10,702 nucleotides of DNA from an uncultured Blautia sp. (GTDB lineage: Bacteria; Bacillota; Clostridia; Lachnospirales; Lachnospiraceae), in assembly GCA_945872375.1 (NCBI GenBank), contig CAMBYR010000048.1, positions 1 through 10,702 on the forward strand, written 5' to 3'. Positions 1-6,177 of this stretch are shown here, one piece after another. The notes under the pieces are model-generated. The model saw only the letters and a program-made list of their open reading frames with translations, was not told the origin of the DNA and did no database searches. Position 1 is the first letter of the stretch. Each line of letters opens with the position of its first letter. The position numbers were made by a program, and so were the translations under genes.

Positions 1-59
1 ATCCTATACAATGATTATACGGGATAGATAATCAGAGCGCAATATTTAAATTCAAAGTC

Positions 60-116
60 TTCTATGACTAAATTCTATGACTTTCTAGAACTAATTTTAA
101 CTGATTTGTAGTCATA
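60..116. repeat. Two direct copies and one inverted copy of TATGACT
   Basis: TTCTATGACT occurs at 60-69 and again at 73-82, 13 bases apart (a little over one helical turn). The reverse complement AGTCATA occurs at 110-116. Spacing close to a helical turn upstream of a promoter is compatible with a protein-binding array. The motif is short and the region AT-rich, so chance is a real alternative. I do not recognise the motif. Confidence 0.35.
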
Positions 117-149
117 ACTCAAGCACATGAAAAGTATATGATGGCAGCA

Positions 150-170
150 TGTTACCTGCGATCAGTAACA
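150..170. promoter_or_regulatory. Dyad TGTTAC-N9-GTAACA upstream of symporter promoter
   Basis: A perfect 6-bp inverted repeat (150-155 and 165-170) with a 9-base centre lies about 37 bases upstream of the -35 box at 207. It could be an operator for an activator or repressor of the symporter gene. It could also be a weak hairpin closing an upstream transcript, since a short T-rich stretch follows at 173-183, though there is no proper U-tract. No known regulator can be assigned from sequence alone. Confidence 0.4.
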
Positions 171-206
171 CCTTGTTTTACTTTATTCCATTATCAAAAT
201 AAAGAA

Positions 207-235
207 TTGACAACCTAAAGTGAGTATGATAAAAT
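207..235 (+). promoter_or_regulatory. Sigma-A type promoter for the AGCS symporter
   Basis: The -35 hexamer TTGACA (207-212) matches consensus exactly. A 17-base spacer leads to TAAAAT (230-235), which overlaps TATGAT (225-230). Transcription should begin near 242, giving a leader of about 165 nt before the start codon at 407. That is long for a simple constitutive gene and fits the attenuator-like hairpins in the leader. Confidence 0.8.
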
Positions 236-264
236 TGCATAAATTGTTTATAATTTGGAAGAAT

Positions 265-328
265 CTCACGAGGGTGTGAGTGCTGCAGGCACTTCTGAAG
301 CTGTGTCTTGTCGGTACTCATTTTTTTT
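265..328 (+). promoter_or_regulatory. Leader attenuator: competing hairpin and intrinsic terminator
   Basis: An intrinsic terminator lies inside the leader. Bases 277-283 pair with 314-320 and, across an internal loop, 287-292 pair with 303-308 (two G-U pairs in all). Eight T residues follow at 321-328. An upstream hairpin, CTCAC 265-269 with GTGAG 276-280, uses bases 277-280 of the terminator's 5' arm, so the two folds exclude each other. That is the layout of a transcription attenuator. I looked for the conserved cores of glycine, T-box, lysine, SAM, purine, preQ1 and guanidine RNAs and recognised none. Alternatively, promoter plus terminator define a small RNA of about 87 nt. Further hairpins downstream (336-352 and 356-386) may help present the ribosome binding site. 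Confidence 0.55.
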
Positions 329-389
329 ACTTTCAGGTTTCCGGCAAAAACCAGACGTGTGGATCTTTTTCCACTTTATACACACGAGG

Positions 390-396
390 AAAGGAG
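390..396 (+). promoter_or_regulatory. Ribosome binding site fixing the symporter start
   Basis: AAAGGAG lies 10 bases before the ATG at 407. The longer reading that begins at the ATG at 308 has no such site and would place a charged, non-family segment of 33 residues ahead of the conserved N-terminus. It would also run through the leader terminator. The start at 407 is therefore preferred. Confidence 0.85.
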
Positions 397-406
397 AAAA
401 AAATTT

Positions 407-1891
407 ATGATCGATGTCATCACACAGGTAAACAGTTATGTAAATGGTATCGTATGGGGCTGGCCGGCACTGATTCTTCTTGGTTTTGTCGGTGTATTGA
501 TGACCTGCCTCACCAAATTCTTTCAGTTAAGTCATTTTGGCCACTGGGTAAAAAATACGATCGGAGCCATCTTCGGAGACAGGCATGTCACACAGCACAC
601 CGAAGACCGTTCCATTTCCCAGTTCCAGTCTCTCTGTACCGCGCTTGCCGCAACCGTAGGTACCGGTAACATCGTTGGTGTAGCCGGAGCTATCGCCGTC
701 GGAGGTCCCGGCGCCGTATTCTGGATGTGGCTGATTGCATTCTTCGGAATGATGACCAACTATTCCGAAAACGTTCTCGGTATTCTGTACCGCCGCAAAA
801 ATGCCAAAGGAGAATGGTGCGGAGGCGCCATGTATTACCTGAAAGACGGTCTCGGAAGCAAACCGGGCTGCAAGGGAATCGGCACCGTACTGGCTGTTCT
901 GTTTTCCTGCTTCTGCCTGCTGGCATCCTTCGGTATCGGAAATATGAGCCAGGTAAACAGTATGGTAAGCAATGTAGAAACAGCATTTGGCATCCCAACC
1001 ATCGCTACCGGTGTTTTCCTGTTCATCGCAGTTTCCGCTGTAATCCTTGGCGGATTAAAGCGTATCGCTTCCTTCACTGAAAAAATCGTTCCTTTCATGG
1101 TGATTGCATACCTGATCGGTACACTGATCATTATCTGTATGCACATCGGAACGATCCCGGCAGTATTCGTTTCCATCTTCCAGGGCGCATTTGCACTGAA
1201 ATCCGCAGCCGGCGGTGTCGTTGGTTCCGGTATTGCCCTTGCTATGCAGATGGGTATGAAACGAGGAGTCTTCTCCAACGAAGCAGGTCTTGGTTCTTCT
1301 GTTATGGTTCATTCCAGCTCCAACGTAAAAGAGCCTGTACGTCAGGGTATGTGGGGAATCTTCGAAGTATTTGCCGATACGATCATCGTATGTACCCTTA
1401 CCGCATTGACCATTTTAAGCTCCGGTGCTGTTGATCTTGCAACCGGTCAGCTTACCGAAGCGGCTGCAGAAGTCGGTTCCAGTTCTCTGATGAGCTATGC
1501 CTTCTCCCAGACCTTTGGCAGCGTGGGTGCATGGTTTATCGCTCTGGCCATCCTTCTGTTCGCTTACTCCACGGTTCTTGGCTGGAGTCATTATGGCTCT
1601 ACTGCCTGTGAATACCTGTTCGGGACAAAATCAGTATTCGTATATCGTATTGTATTCGTTATCATCGTTCTGGCAGGCTCCGTGATTGAAGCACAGCTTG
1701 CATGGGATATCTCCGATACCTTCAACGGTATGATGATGATCCCTAACTTAATTGGTGTTCTGGTACTTTCCCCTGTTGTTATGAAATGTACCAAAAACTA
1801 TGTGGACCGCCGTATCAAAGGCAAAAAGATCAAACCAATGCTTTCCATGTTCCCGGATATCCAGGCTGAACAGGAAAAAGGGCTTGACTAA
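407..1891 (+). CDS. Alanine/glycine:cation symporter (AGCS family)
   Basis: This is a 494-residue polytopic membrane protein that imports small neutral amino acids (alanine or glycine in characterised members) with Na+ or H+. Family signatures are clear. TVGTGNIVG (residues about 83-91) and GGPGAVFW (99-106) form the conserved substrate/ion region, FSNEAGLGSS begins at residue 289, and a late TVLGWSHYG motif follows. The length is normal for the family, the hydrophobic segments run throughout, and the C-terminus is short and basic. The gene is monocistronic, with its own promoter at 207-235, a structured leader with an internal terminator, and a terminator right after the stop. Expression is probably controlled by attenuation. 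The exact substrate cannot be read from sequence; some relatives carry glutamine or other amino acids. Confidence 0.92.
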   Translation: MIDVITQVNSYVNGIVWGWPALILLGFVGVLMTCLTKFFQLSHFGHWVKNTIGAIFGDRHVTQHTEDRSISQFQSLCTALAATVGTGNIVGVAGAIAVGGPGAVFWMWLIAFFGMMTNYSENVLGILYRRKNAKGEWCGGAMYYLKDGLGSKPGCKGIGTVLAVLFSCFCLLASFGIGNMSQVNSMVSNVETAFGIPTIATGVFLFIAVSAVILGGLKRIASFTEKIVPFMVIAYLIGTLIIICMHIGTIPAVFVSIFQGAFALKSAAGGVVGSGIALAMQMGMKRGVFSNEAGLGSSVMVHSSSNVKEPVRQGMWGIFEVFADTIIVCTLTALTILSSGAVDLATGQLTEAAAEVGSSSLMSYAFSQTFGSVGAWFIALAILLFAYSTVLGWSHYGSTACEYLFGTKSVFVYRIVFVIIVLAGSVIEAQLAWDISDTFNGMMMIPNLIGVLVLSPVVMKCTKNYVDRRIKGKKIKPMLSMFPDIQAEQEKGLD

Positions 1892-1910
1892 AGATTCTTA
1901 CATAAATCGA

Positions 1911-1948
1911 CCGCACGCATGGCAGTTTCGTCATACGTGCGGTTTTTT
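1911..1948 (+). terminator. Intrinsic terminator of the AGCS gene
   Basis: CCGCACG (1911-1917) pairs with CGTGCGG (1936-1942), extended by a few more pairs across one mismatch. Six T residues follow at 1943-1948. It begins 20 bases after the symporter stop. The convergent MATE gene ends at 1950, so the hairpin may also help stop that transcript, but its minus-strand T-tract is poor. Confidence 0.85.
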
Positions 1949-1949
1949 G

Positions 1950-3296
1950 TTATCTTGTGAGCTTCTTTGCCCAGTGTCCGTAGTTTACCTTAATAAACGC
2001 AGGCACACATTTAAAAAGCTGGTCCAGGTTCAGGCACCATACCACCACAATTGGTGATGCATGAACCACAAATGCCATAATAAACGACAATGGAATCACT
2101 ATACACCAGATGCTGATCAGATCCAGCTTCATGATGTATTTTGTATCTCCGCCTCCCTTGATGATTCCGGAATTGACCGGCATCTGATAGGACATTCCCA
2201 CCATCACCACGCACAGAATATGAAGGAACGATCTGGCCAGCAGCCTGCTTTCCTCCGAAAACCGATACAGCGATAAGATTGGTTCAATCAGAAGGAACAG
2301 AAGGGTTCCGCAGCAGATCCCCATAATCAGAAACAGTACCTGAAAGGTTCGTGCATACATGCGGATCCTCTTTTCGTCTCCCTGCCCAATGACCATGCCG
2401 ATCATAACATTTGCCGTTGAGGCTGCTCCCACTGCCACTGTCTTCACAATCAGGAACAGATTGGACGCCATACTGTTCGCCGCAATCGCGCTGGAAGAAA
2501 GATGTCCCAGAATCGCCGTCTGAAGTGCCGTATTCACACCCCAGAGGCTCTGCAGAACGATAATGGGCGCACTCACACGGTAATAATCTCCTGCCATTTC
2601 TCTATCCCACAGAAGGAAATCCTTCAGTTTCAGGCGCAGATTTTTTTCCTTTTTCCGAATATAGAAAAGGATTGCTGCGGTCTCAATCATACGTGCCGTC
2701 AGTGTACCGATTGCCGCACCCTGAACGCCCATTCTGGGAAGTCCAAAATGCCCGTAGATCAGCAGCCAGTTGATGGAGCAGTTGACACAAAGCGTACTTA
2801 ACGAAAGATAAAACGCAATTCTCACAACCTCTGTGCTGCGCAGCACCGCCAGAAGAATGGTCGTCACACAGAAGAACGGATATGTAAACCGGACGATCTT
2901 CAGATACTTCACACCCTCCGCCAGAATTGCTTTATCTTCTGTAAAAAGGCCCACTGCCTGTGCCGGAAAAAGGGACACCAGAAGAAACAGGATTGCCATC
3001 ATAACAAGCGCAGTACGCATGGCTGTACATGCGACCTTTTTGATGGGTTCCGTCTGCTTTTTTCCCCAGTACTGAGATGCAAGAATCACAAGACCATCCC
3101 CGATTCCCATCAGCAGATTCTGGTAAATAAACTGTATCTGATTGACTGCCGTGACACCGGAAAGGGAGGACTCTCCATACCTTCCCAGCATCAGGTTGTC
3201 TGCCAGGTTGACACTCAGTGCGATCACATTCTGCAGCACAATGGGCAGGCACAAACTGATAAATGTCTTATAAAAACTCTTTTCTTTTATAATCAT
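1950..3296 (-). CDS. MATE-family multidrug/cation antiporter
   Basis: This 448-residue integral membrane protein should export drugs, metabolites or toxic compounds in exchange for Na+ or H+. It has the normal length and 12-helix, two-lobe pattern of MATE proteins. The N-lobe begins with the typical FYKTFISLCLPIVLQN segment and has a conserved region around GIGDGLVILASQYWGKK. The C-lobe has the IIKGGGDTK motif (GGGDTK at about 381-386). The start is supported by GGAAGTGAG about 9 bases upstream and by the usual MATE N-terminus. It lies 52 bases downstream of yaaA on the same strand with no minus-strand terminator between, so it is probably the last gene of the bcp-yaaA operon. If so, it may export a product of oxidative stress, but that is inference. 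The substrate is unknown. Confidence 0.9.
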   Translation of the reverse strand: MIIKEKSFYKTFISLCLPIVLQNVIALSVNLADNLMLGRYGESSLSGVTAVNQIQFIYQNLLMGIGDGLVILASQYWGKKQTEPIKKVACTAMRTALVMMAILFLLVSLFPAQAVGLFTEDKAILAEGVKYLKIVRFTYPFFCVTTILLAVLRSTEVVRIAFYLSLSTLCVNCSINWLLIYGHFGLPRMGVQGAAIGTLTARMIETAAILFYIRKKEKNLRLKLKDFLLWDREMAGDYYRVSAPIIVLQSLWGVNTALQTAILGHLSSSAIAANSMASNLFLIVKTVAVGAASTANVMIGMVIGQGDEKRIRMYARTFQVLFLIMGICCGTLLFLLIEPILSLYRFSEESRLLARSFLHILCVVMVGMSYQMPVNSGIIKGGGDTKYIMKLDLISIWCIVIPLSFIMAFVVHASPIVVVWCLNLDQLFKCVPAFIKVNYGHWAKKLTR

Positions 3297-3310
3297 AATG
3301 TCTCACTTCC

Positions 3311-3338
3311 AGGATGCTCTTCTGCCGAAAGCCATCCT
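3311..3338. other. Hairpin between yaaA and the MATE gene
   Basis: AGGATG (3311-3316) pairs with CATCCT (3333-3338). In the plus direction six T residues follow, so it looks like an intrinsic terminator, but no plus-strand gene runs into it. In the minus direction, where the genes run, no U-tract follows. Instead the hairpin sits directly against the ribosome binding site of the MATE gene. There it could tune translation, protect a processed mRNA end, or stop antisense transcription. Confidence 0.5.
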
Positions 3339-3348
3339 TTTTTCTGTC

Positions 3349-4092
3349 TCATTTTTTCAGAAAGACATATTCTGTCTCTGTGGAACGTTCTTCCTGAAAT
3401 TCATAGCCCAGCCTGTCGAACTTTTTCATTTCTTCCGGACGTTCCACATGGTTTTCTGCCATAAACCGTACCATCTCGCCTCGTGCCATTTTGGCATAAA
3501 CACCCTTCTGCACGATCTTTTCCCCGTCTGATTCCCCGAATACACAGGTAATATAAGTGTCCTTTGGCGTCAGATATTTCTCCACACATCTGGAGTATTC
3601 TTTGGATGCCAGATTGATCATGATTCTGCTGTCATCCAGAACTTCCTGATAAAGTCTGTCTCCCCAGTAATCATAGAGATCTTTTTTTCCGGCAATCCCG
3701 GCCTTTGCCTGCATCTCCAGGCGATAAGGGGTTACTCCATCCATAGGTTTCACTACTCCGTAAAACCCGGAAAGAATCCGAAGGTGCTCCTGCACATAAT
3801 CAAACTCTCCATTTTCAAACACTGACGGAGCCATATACTGATAAGCAATTCCGTCATAAGAAAGTATCGCCGGGGTCAGACGGCTGTACAGATCCATATG
3901 CGAAAAACGATCAAAGTTCTGCTCCGCAATTTTGTCATTACATGCCCACAGCTTTTTCGCTTCCCCATAGGAAAGCCCCTGCATCCATCTCATAATTTCT
4001 TCTGTCTGTTCCATAAAAACAGGCAGACCTAACGGACACAGGTCATCCGTGTTTTCATTCATTTTTTTTGCAGGAGACAGGATAATTCTCAT
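3349..4092 (-). CDS. yaaA: Peroxide stress protein YaaA (DUF328/UPF0246)
   Basis: This 247-residue cytoplasmic protein is of the YaaA family. In E. coli the family member is induced by peroxide through OxyR and limits free iron, reducing Fenton damage to DNA. Conserved features are LSPAKKM at residues 5-11, YDGIAYQYM at 79-87, SGFYGVVKPMDGVTPYRLEM at 108-127, INLASKEYS near 159-167 and AKMARGEMVRFM late in the protein. The length is typical. Its ATG overlaps the TGA of bcp by four bases (ATGA). The GGAGG of its ribosome binding site lies within the last bcp codons, so translation is very likely coupled. Pairing with a peroxiredoxin supports a peroxide-defence role in this organism too. The family call is secure; the mechanism rests on E. 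coli work. Confidence 0.92.
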   Translation of the reverse strand: MRIILSPAKKMNENTDDLCPLGLPVFMEQTEEIMRWMQGLSYGEAKKLWACNDKIAEQNFDRFSHMDLYSRLTPAILSYDGIAYQYMAPSVFENGEFDYVQEHLRILSGFYGVVKPMDGVTPYRLEMQAKAGIAGKKDLYDYWGDRLYQEVLDDSRIMINLASKEYSRCVEKYLTPKDTYITCVFGESDGEKIVQKGVYAKMARGEMVRFMAENHVERPEEMKKFDRLGYEFQEERSTETEYVFLKK

Positions 4093-4544
4093 GACAGTGC
4101 CTCCAGCATCTGCTGGGGATTATCGGCTGCCTTTACCTTATCCATTGCTTTTATGATGGTTCCCTCTTCATCGATCAGATAGGTGGTTCTGACAACTCCC
4201 ATGGAAACTTTTCCGTAGTTTTTTTTCTCCTTCCACACATCATAAGCCTGAATTGCCTGAAGCTCCGGATCTGATAACAGGGTAAATGGCAGCTCATACT
4301 TTGTCTCAAAATTTTTATGGGATTTTACAGAATCCTTGCTCACTCCCAGGATCACTGCACCCTTTTCCATAAACTGCGGATACCGTTCCGCAAAACCGCA
4401 GGCCTGTTTTGTACACCCTGCCGTATTATCCTTGGGATAAAAATAAAGGATTACCTTTTTTCCTCTGTATTCCTCCAGTGTATGTACTGCGCCGTTCTGG
4501 TCCGGCAGCTCAAATGAAGGGGCTTTTGTTCCAATTTCCAGCAT
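4089..4544 (-). CDS. bcp: Thioredoxin-dependent peroxiredoxin Bcp/PrxQ
   Basis: This 151-residue cytoplasmic peroxidase reduces H2O2 and organic hydroperoxides using thioredoxin. The AhpC/TSA fold is evident. KAPSFELPDQNG opens the protein, FYPKDNTAGCTKQACGF carries Thr41, the peroxidatic Cys44 and, five residues on, the resolving Cys49 characteristic of the two-Cys PrxQ subgroup. The conserved active-site Arg119 lies in MGVVRTTYLID. The length is typical and no key residue is missing. AAAGGAG at 4554-4560 lies 9 bases before the ATG. A sigma-A promoter sits just upstream with a PerR-box-like sequence over its -10. It is the first gene of a likely operon with yaaA (ATGA overlap) and probably the MATE exporter. 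Confidence 0.95.
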   Translation of the reverse strand: MLEIGTKAPSFELPDQNGAVHTLEEYRGKKVILYFYPKDNTAGCTKQACGFAERYPQFMEKGAVILGVSKDSVKSHKNFETKYELPFTLLSDPELQAIQAYDVWKEKKNYGKVSMGVVRTTYLIDEEGTIIKAMDKVKAADNPQQMLEALS

Positions 4545-4571
4545 AACTGATCTCTCCTTTGTAATCTTTTT

Positions 4572-4586
4572 TTATAATAATATTAC
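4572..4586. promoter_or_regulatory. PerR-box-like operator over the bcp promoter
   Basis: The sequence matches the PerR consensus TTATAATNATTATAA at 11 of 14 defined positions: seven of seven in one half and four of seven in the other. It covers the -10 of the bcp promoter, where a repressor would block RNA polymerase. PerR is the usual peroxide-sensing repressor in Firmicutes, and the genes it would control here are a peroxiredoxin and YaaA. The tract is very AT-rich, so part of the match could be chance. Confidence 0.4.
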
Positions 4587-4605
4587 GATTTCCGCATGTT
4601 TTCAA
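4577..4605 (-). promoter_or_regulatory. Sigma-A type promoter for bcp-yaaA
   Basis: On the minus strand TTGAAA (4605-4600) is separated by 17 bases from TATTAT (4582-4577). A second, overlapping TATTAT lies at 4579-4574. Transcription should start near 4570, giving a leader of about 26 nt that carries only the ribosome binding site. Confidence 0.65.
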
Positions 4606-4644
4606 TCCTTTTGTCAATGCGGCCTTCCTTCCTTTTTTCACAGT

Positions 4645-4676
4645 AAATGAAAATGCCGGGCTTACATCCCGACATT
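4645..4676 (-). terminator. Intrinsic terminator after the OFA transporter
   Basis: A 9-bp stem with one G-U pair (4652-4660 with 4668-4676) and a 7-base loop lies two bases after the transporter stop codon. In the minus direction the tract after the stem is TTCATTT, a moderate U-tract. In the plus direction it has T residues through 4680, so it is bidirectional in form. It separates the transporter from the bcp operon promoter. Confidence 0.7.
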
Positions 4677-4678
4677 TT

Positions 4679-5911
4679 TTACCTTCTTTTATGAATTATC
4701 CGGTAGATCACAGACAGGATCAGCCCAGCTGCCGCCAGAGCGATTGCTGCCTGAAGAGCCGGAAGATAGCTTCCGCTTTTTCCATAAATACTGCTCATGA
4801 TGGTTGGTCCAAGATATCCTGCAGCCGCAAAACCAATAAACATGATTCCATAATTCACACTGCTGTTTTTCGCACCGAATTCATCTGTGGTAAAGCCCGG
4901 AAATACTCCCATAAATGCACCAAAACATAACCCCACAACAGAAATTCCCACGTAAAATACCGACACACTTCCCTCCTTGCAGCTGCAGAGAAGAACCAGT
5001 CCGATCATTCCAAGAATCAGCATGATTGAAAGCGTATTGATCCGTCCGATCATATCAGAGATAAAACCTGCCAGCACACGTCCGGCTGCATTAAACAGTG
5101 CCAGCACGGATACGGCAATCGTCGCAGAAGCCACAGACATTCCGATCATATTCTGTGCCATAGGAGACACCTGGGAAATCGTCATCAGACCAAATACCGC
5201 GCCGCAGGTCAGCATCAGAATCATCACATAAAACACCGGTGTTTTCAGCATCTCTTTCCAGTCCATATCGGTTGTCTGTCCCTGTTTCTTTTCCGCGGAC
5301 ACCGGAGTAAATCCCACGGGAAGATAACCCTCCGGACATTTTTCAATGACAAATGCGCCGCTGCAGATCACCACAATAAATACGATCCCGAGAATCCGGA
5401 ATGCCCACTGTACACCCTGGCTTTCGATCAGTGCATTTGCCACAGGCGGAATCAGTACGGAACTGATTCCGTAGGATGCCGTTGCAATTCCTCCGACCAG
5501 CCCCCGTTTATCCGGAAAAAATTTCACAGAATTGCTGATCGTACATCCATACACAAGCCCCATTCCAAGACCACAGAAAAGGCCGTATCCCACAAGCAAA
5601 ACCGGCACTCCCTTTGCAAGGCTGGAAATAATCATACCAAGTCCGAACATCAGTCCGCCTGCAAAAACAACCCACCTGGGTCCCAGCTTATCATTGATAA
5701 AGCCTCCTGAAATCAGGGTTACAGGCCCAATAGAGTTTGCCAGCGTAAACACGATCGCCAGATCTGCTGCTGTCAGGGAGGTTCCGTTCACAGAGTTGAA
5801 AAATTCGGCCATCGGTGCCGAAAACACACTCCATGCATACAGGGAACCAATACATAAATTAATCAGACAGCTCGCCGTCAGAATCAGCCATCTTTTCTTC
5901 TCAAGTTTCAT
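4679..5911 (-). CDS. MFS transporter, oxalate/formate antiporter (OFA) family
   Basis: This 410-residue major facilitator has about 12 membrane helices. The OFA signature SLYAWSVFSAPM is at residues 23-34 of helix 1, an MFS motif A (GGFINDKLGPR) at 69-79, and a second-half counterpart around AGRVLAGFISDMIGR. DEFGAKNSSVNYGIMFIGF near the end is also typical of OFA proteins. A hydrophilic central loop lies between the two halves. Characterised relatives exchange oxalate and formate or move other monocarboxylates, but most members are unassigned, so the substrate is open. AGAGAGG lies shortly before the ATG. The gene is divergent from a carboxylesterase, and both have a copy of the same 18-bp element in front of them. 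This suggests co-regulation and a joint job, such as moving an organic acid or an ester whose hydrolysis the esterase performs. Confidence 0.88.
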   Translation of the reverse strand: MKLEKKRWLILTASCLINLCIGSLYAWSVFSAPMAEFFNSVNGTSLTAADLAIVFTLANSIGPVTLISGGFINDKLGPRWVVFAGGLMFGLGMIISSLAKGVPVLLVGYGLFCGLGMGLVYGCTISNSVKFFPDKRGLVGGIATASYGISSVLIPPVANALIESQGVQWAFRILGIVFIVVICSGAFVIEKCPEGYLPVGFTPVSAEKKQGQTTDMDWKEMLKTPVFYVMILMLTCGAVFGLMTISQVSPMAQNMIGMSVASATIAVSVLALFNAAGRVLAGFISDMIGRINTLSIMLILGMIGLVLLCSCKEGSVSVFYVGISVVGLCFGAFMGVFPGFTTDEFGAKNSSVNYGIMFIGFAAAGYLGPTIMSSIYGKSGSYLPALQAAIALAAAGLILSVIYRIIHKRR

Positions 5912-5947
5912 CTTTTTTATCCTCTCTCTCTGTTCACCATAAAATCC

Positions 5948-5968
5948 CGGACAGCAGATATGTCCGTT
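5948..5968. promoter_or_regulatory. Operator-like dyad, copy 1 (before OFA transporter)
   Basis: CGGACA (5948-5953) and TGTCCG (5961-5966) form a perfect 6-bp inverted repeat around a 7-base centre. The 18 bases 5951-5968 recur at 6140-6157 with one difference. The copy lies about 40 bases before the transporter ATG. A possible minus-strand -10, TAGAAT (5983-5978), is just upstream with no good -35, so the element would sit at the start of the transcript, a repressor-like position. Confidence 0.65.
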
Positions 5969-6096
5969 TACAGGCTAATTCTATTGGTATTTTCGACCCG
6001 ATGATATCTTTATTTTATTCTATTTCTCTGTCTTTTTTATCCTTTCCCGTCATGTCCTCCCTTCCCGGTGATCTGCGGACAGCTGCATTCCGGCGA

Positions 6097-6125
6097 TTGC
6101 AATCCTTTTCCTTTTTTACTATACT
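6097..6125 (+). promoter_or_regulatory. Sigma-A type promoter for the carboxylesterase
   Basis: TTGCAA (6097-6102) is followed after 17 bases by TATACT (6120-6125). Transcription would start near 6132, just ahead of operator copy 2. A partial third copy of the dyad half-site, CGGACAGC at 6076-6083, lies shortly upstream of the -35. Confidence 0.7.
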
Positions 6126-6136
6126 AATAACAGTTC

Positions 6137-6157
6137 AGAACAGCAGACATGTCCGTT
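6137..6157. promoter_or_regulatory. Operator-like dyad, copy 2 (before carboxylesterase)
   Basis: Bases 6140-6157 match copy 1 at 17 of 18 positions, in the same orientation. The right arm TGTCCG (6150-6155) is intact; the left arm is AGAACA, matching four of six dyad positions. It lies between the likely transcription start (~6132) and the ribosome binding site, consistent with a repressor roadblock. Confidence 0.65.
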
Positions 6158-6165
6158 CAGTTAGG

Positions 6166-6172
6166 AAAGGAG
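6166..6172 (+). promoter_or_regulatory. Ribosome binding site fixing the carboxylesterase start
   Basis: AAAGGAG lies 5 bases before the ATG at 6178. The frame stays open back to an ATG at 6001, but that upstream part would code for a 59-residue segment lacking esterase similarity and spanning the promoter and operator. The start at 6178 is preferred. Confidence 0.85.
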
Positions 6173-6177
6173 ACATT

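Larger units (their letters stand above)
1..206. other. AT-rich non-coding region upstream of the symporter promoter
   Basis: I see no credible coding sequence on either strand here. It is AT-rich, has frequent stops in all frames and lacks a ribosome binding site followed by an open frame. It holds three short TATGACT-type repeats and one dyad (both listed separately), then the promoter beginning at 207. The non-coding stretch as a whole runs to 406, because the downstream gene starts at 407. It could be the tail of a longer intergenic region whose upstream gene lies outside the window. Confidence 0.7.

Noticed and set aside
242..330. Glycine or guanidine riboswitch in the symporter leader
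   Set aside because: The expected conserved cores of glycine aptamers are absent. Only one ACGA loop-like stretch is seen near 268-271, without the paired second hairpin a guanidine-II RNA would need.
308..406. N-terminal extension of the symporter to the ATG at 308
   Set aside because: There is no ribosome binding site, it lies within the leader hairpins, and the extra residues do not fit the family. The ATG at 407 has AAAGGAG.
280..669. Open frame overlapping the symporter leader and 5' part of the gene
   Set aside because: It is in another frame of the AGCS gene, crosses the leader terminator, has no ribosome binding site and yields a non-family, Cys/Arg/His-rich sequence.
4652..4680. 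Plus-strand terminator of an unseen gene between bcp and the OFA transporter
   Set aside because: No plus-strand gene precedes it. The hairpin is better explained as the bidirectional-form terminator of the minus-strand transporter ending at 4679.
5532..5942. Plus-strand open frame antisense to the OFA transporter
   Set aside because: It is proline/isoleucine-rich shadow coding opposite a well-conserved membrane protein. It has no start signals.
6001..6177. N-terminal extension of the carboxylesterase to the ATG at 6001
   Set aside because: The region contains the promoter and operator copy 2, and the hydrophobic start could mimic a signal peptide. The family N-terminus and a strong ribosome binding site are at 6178.
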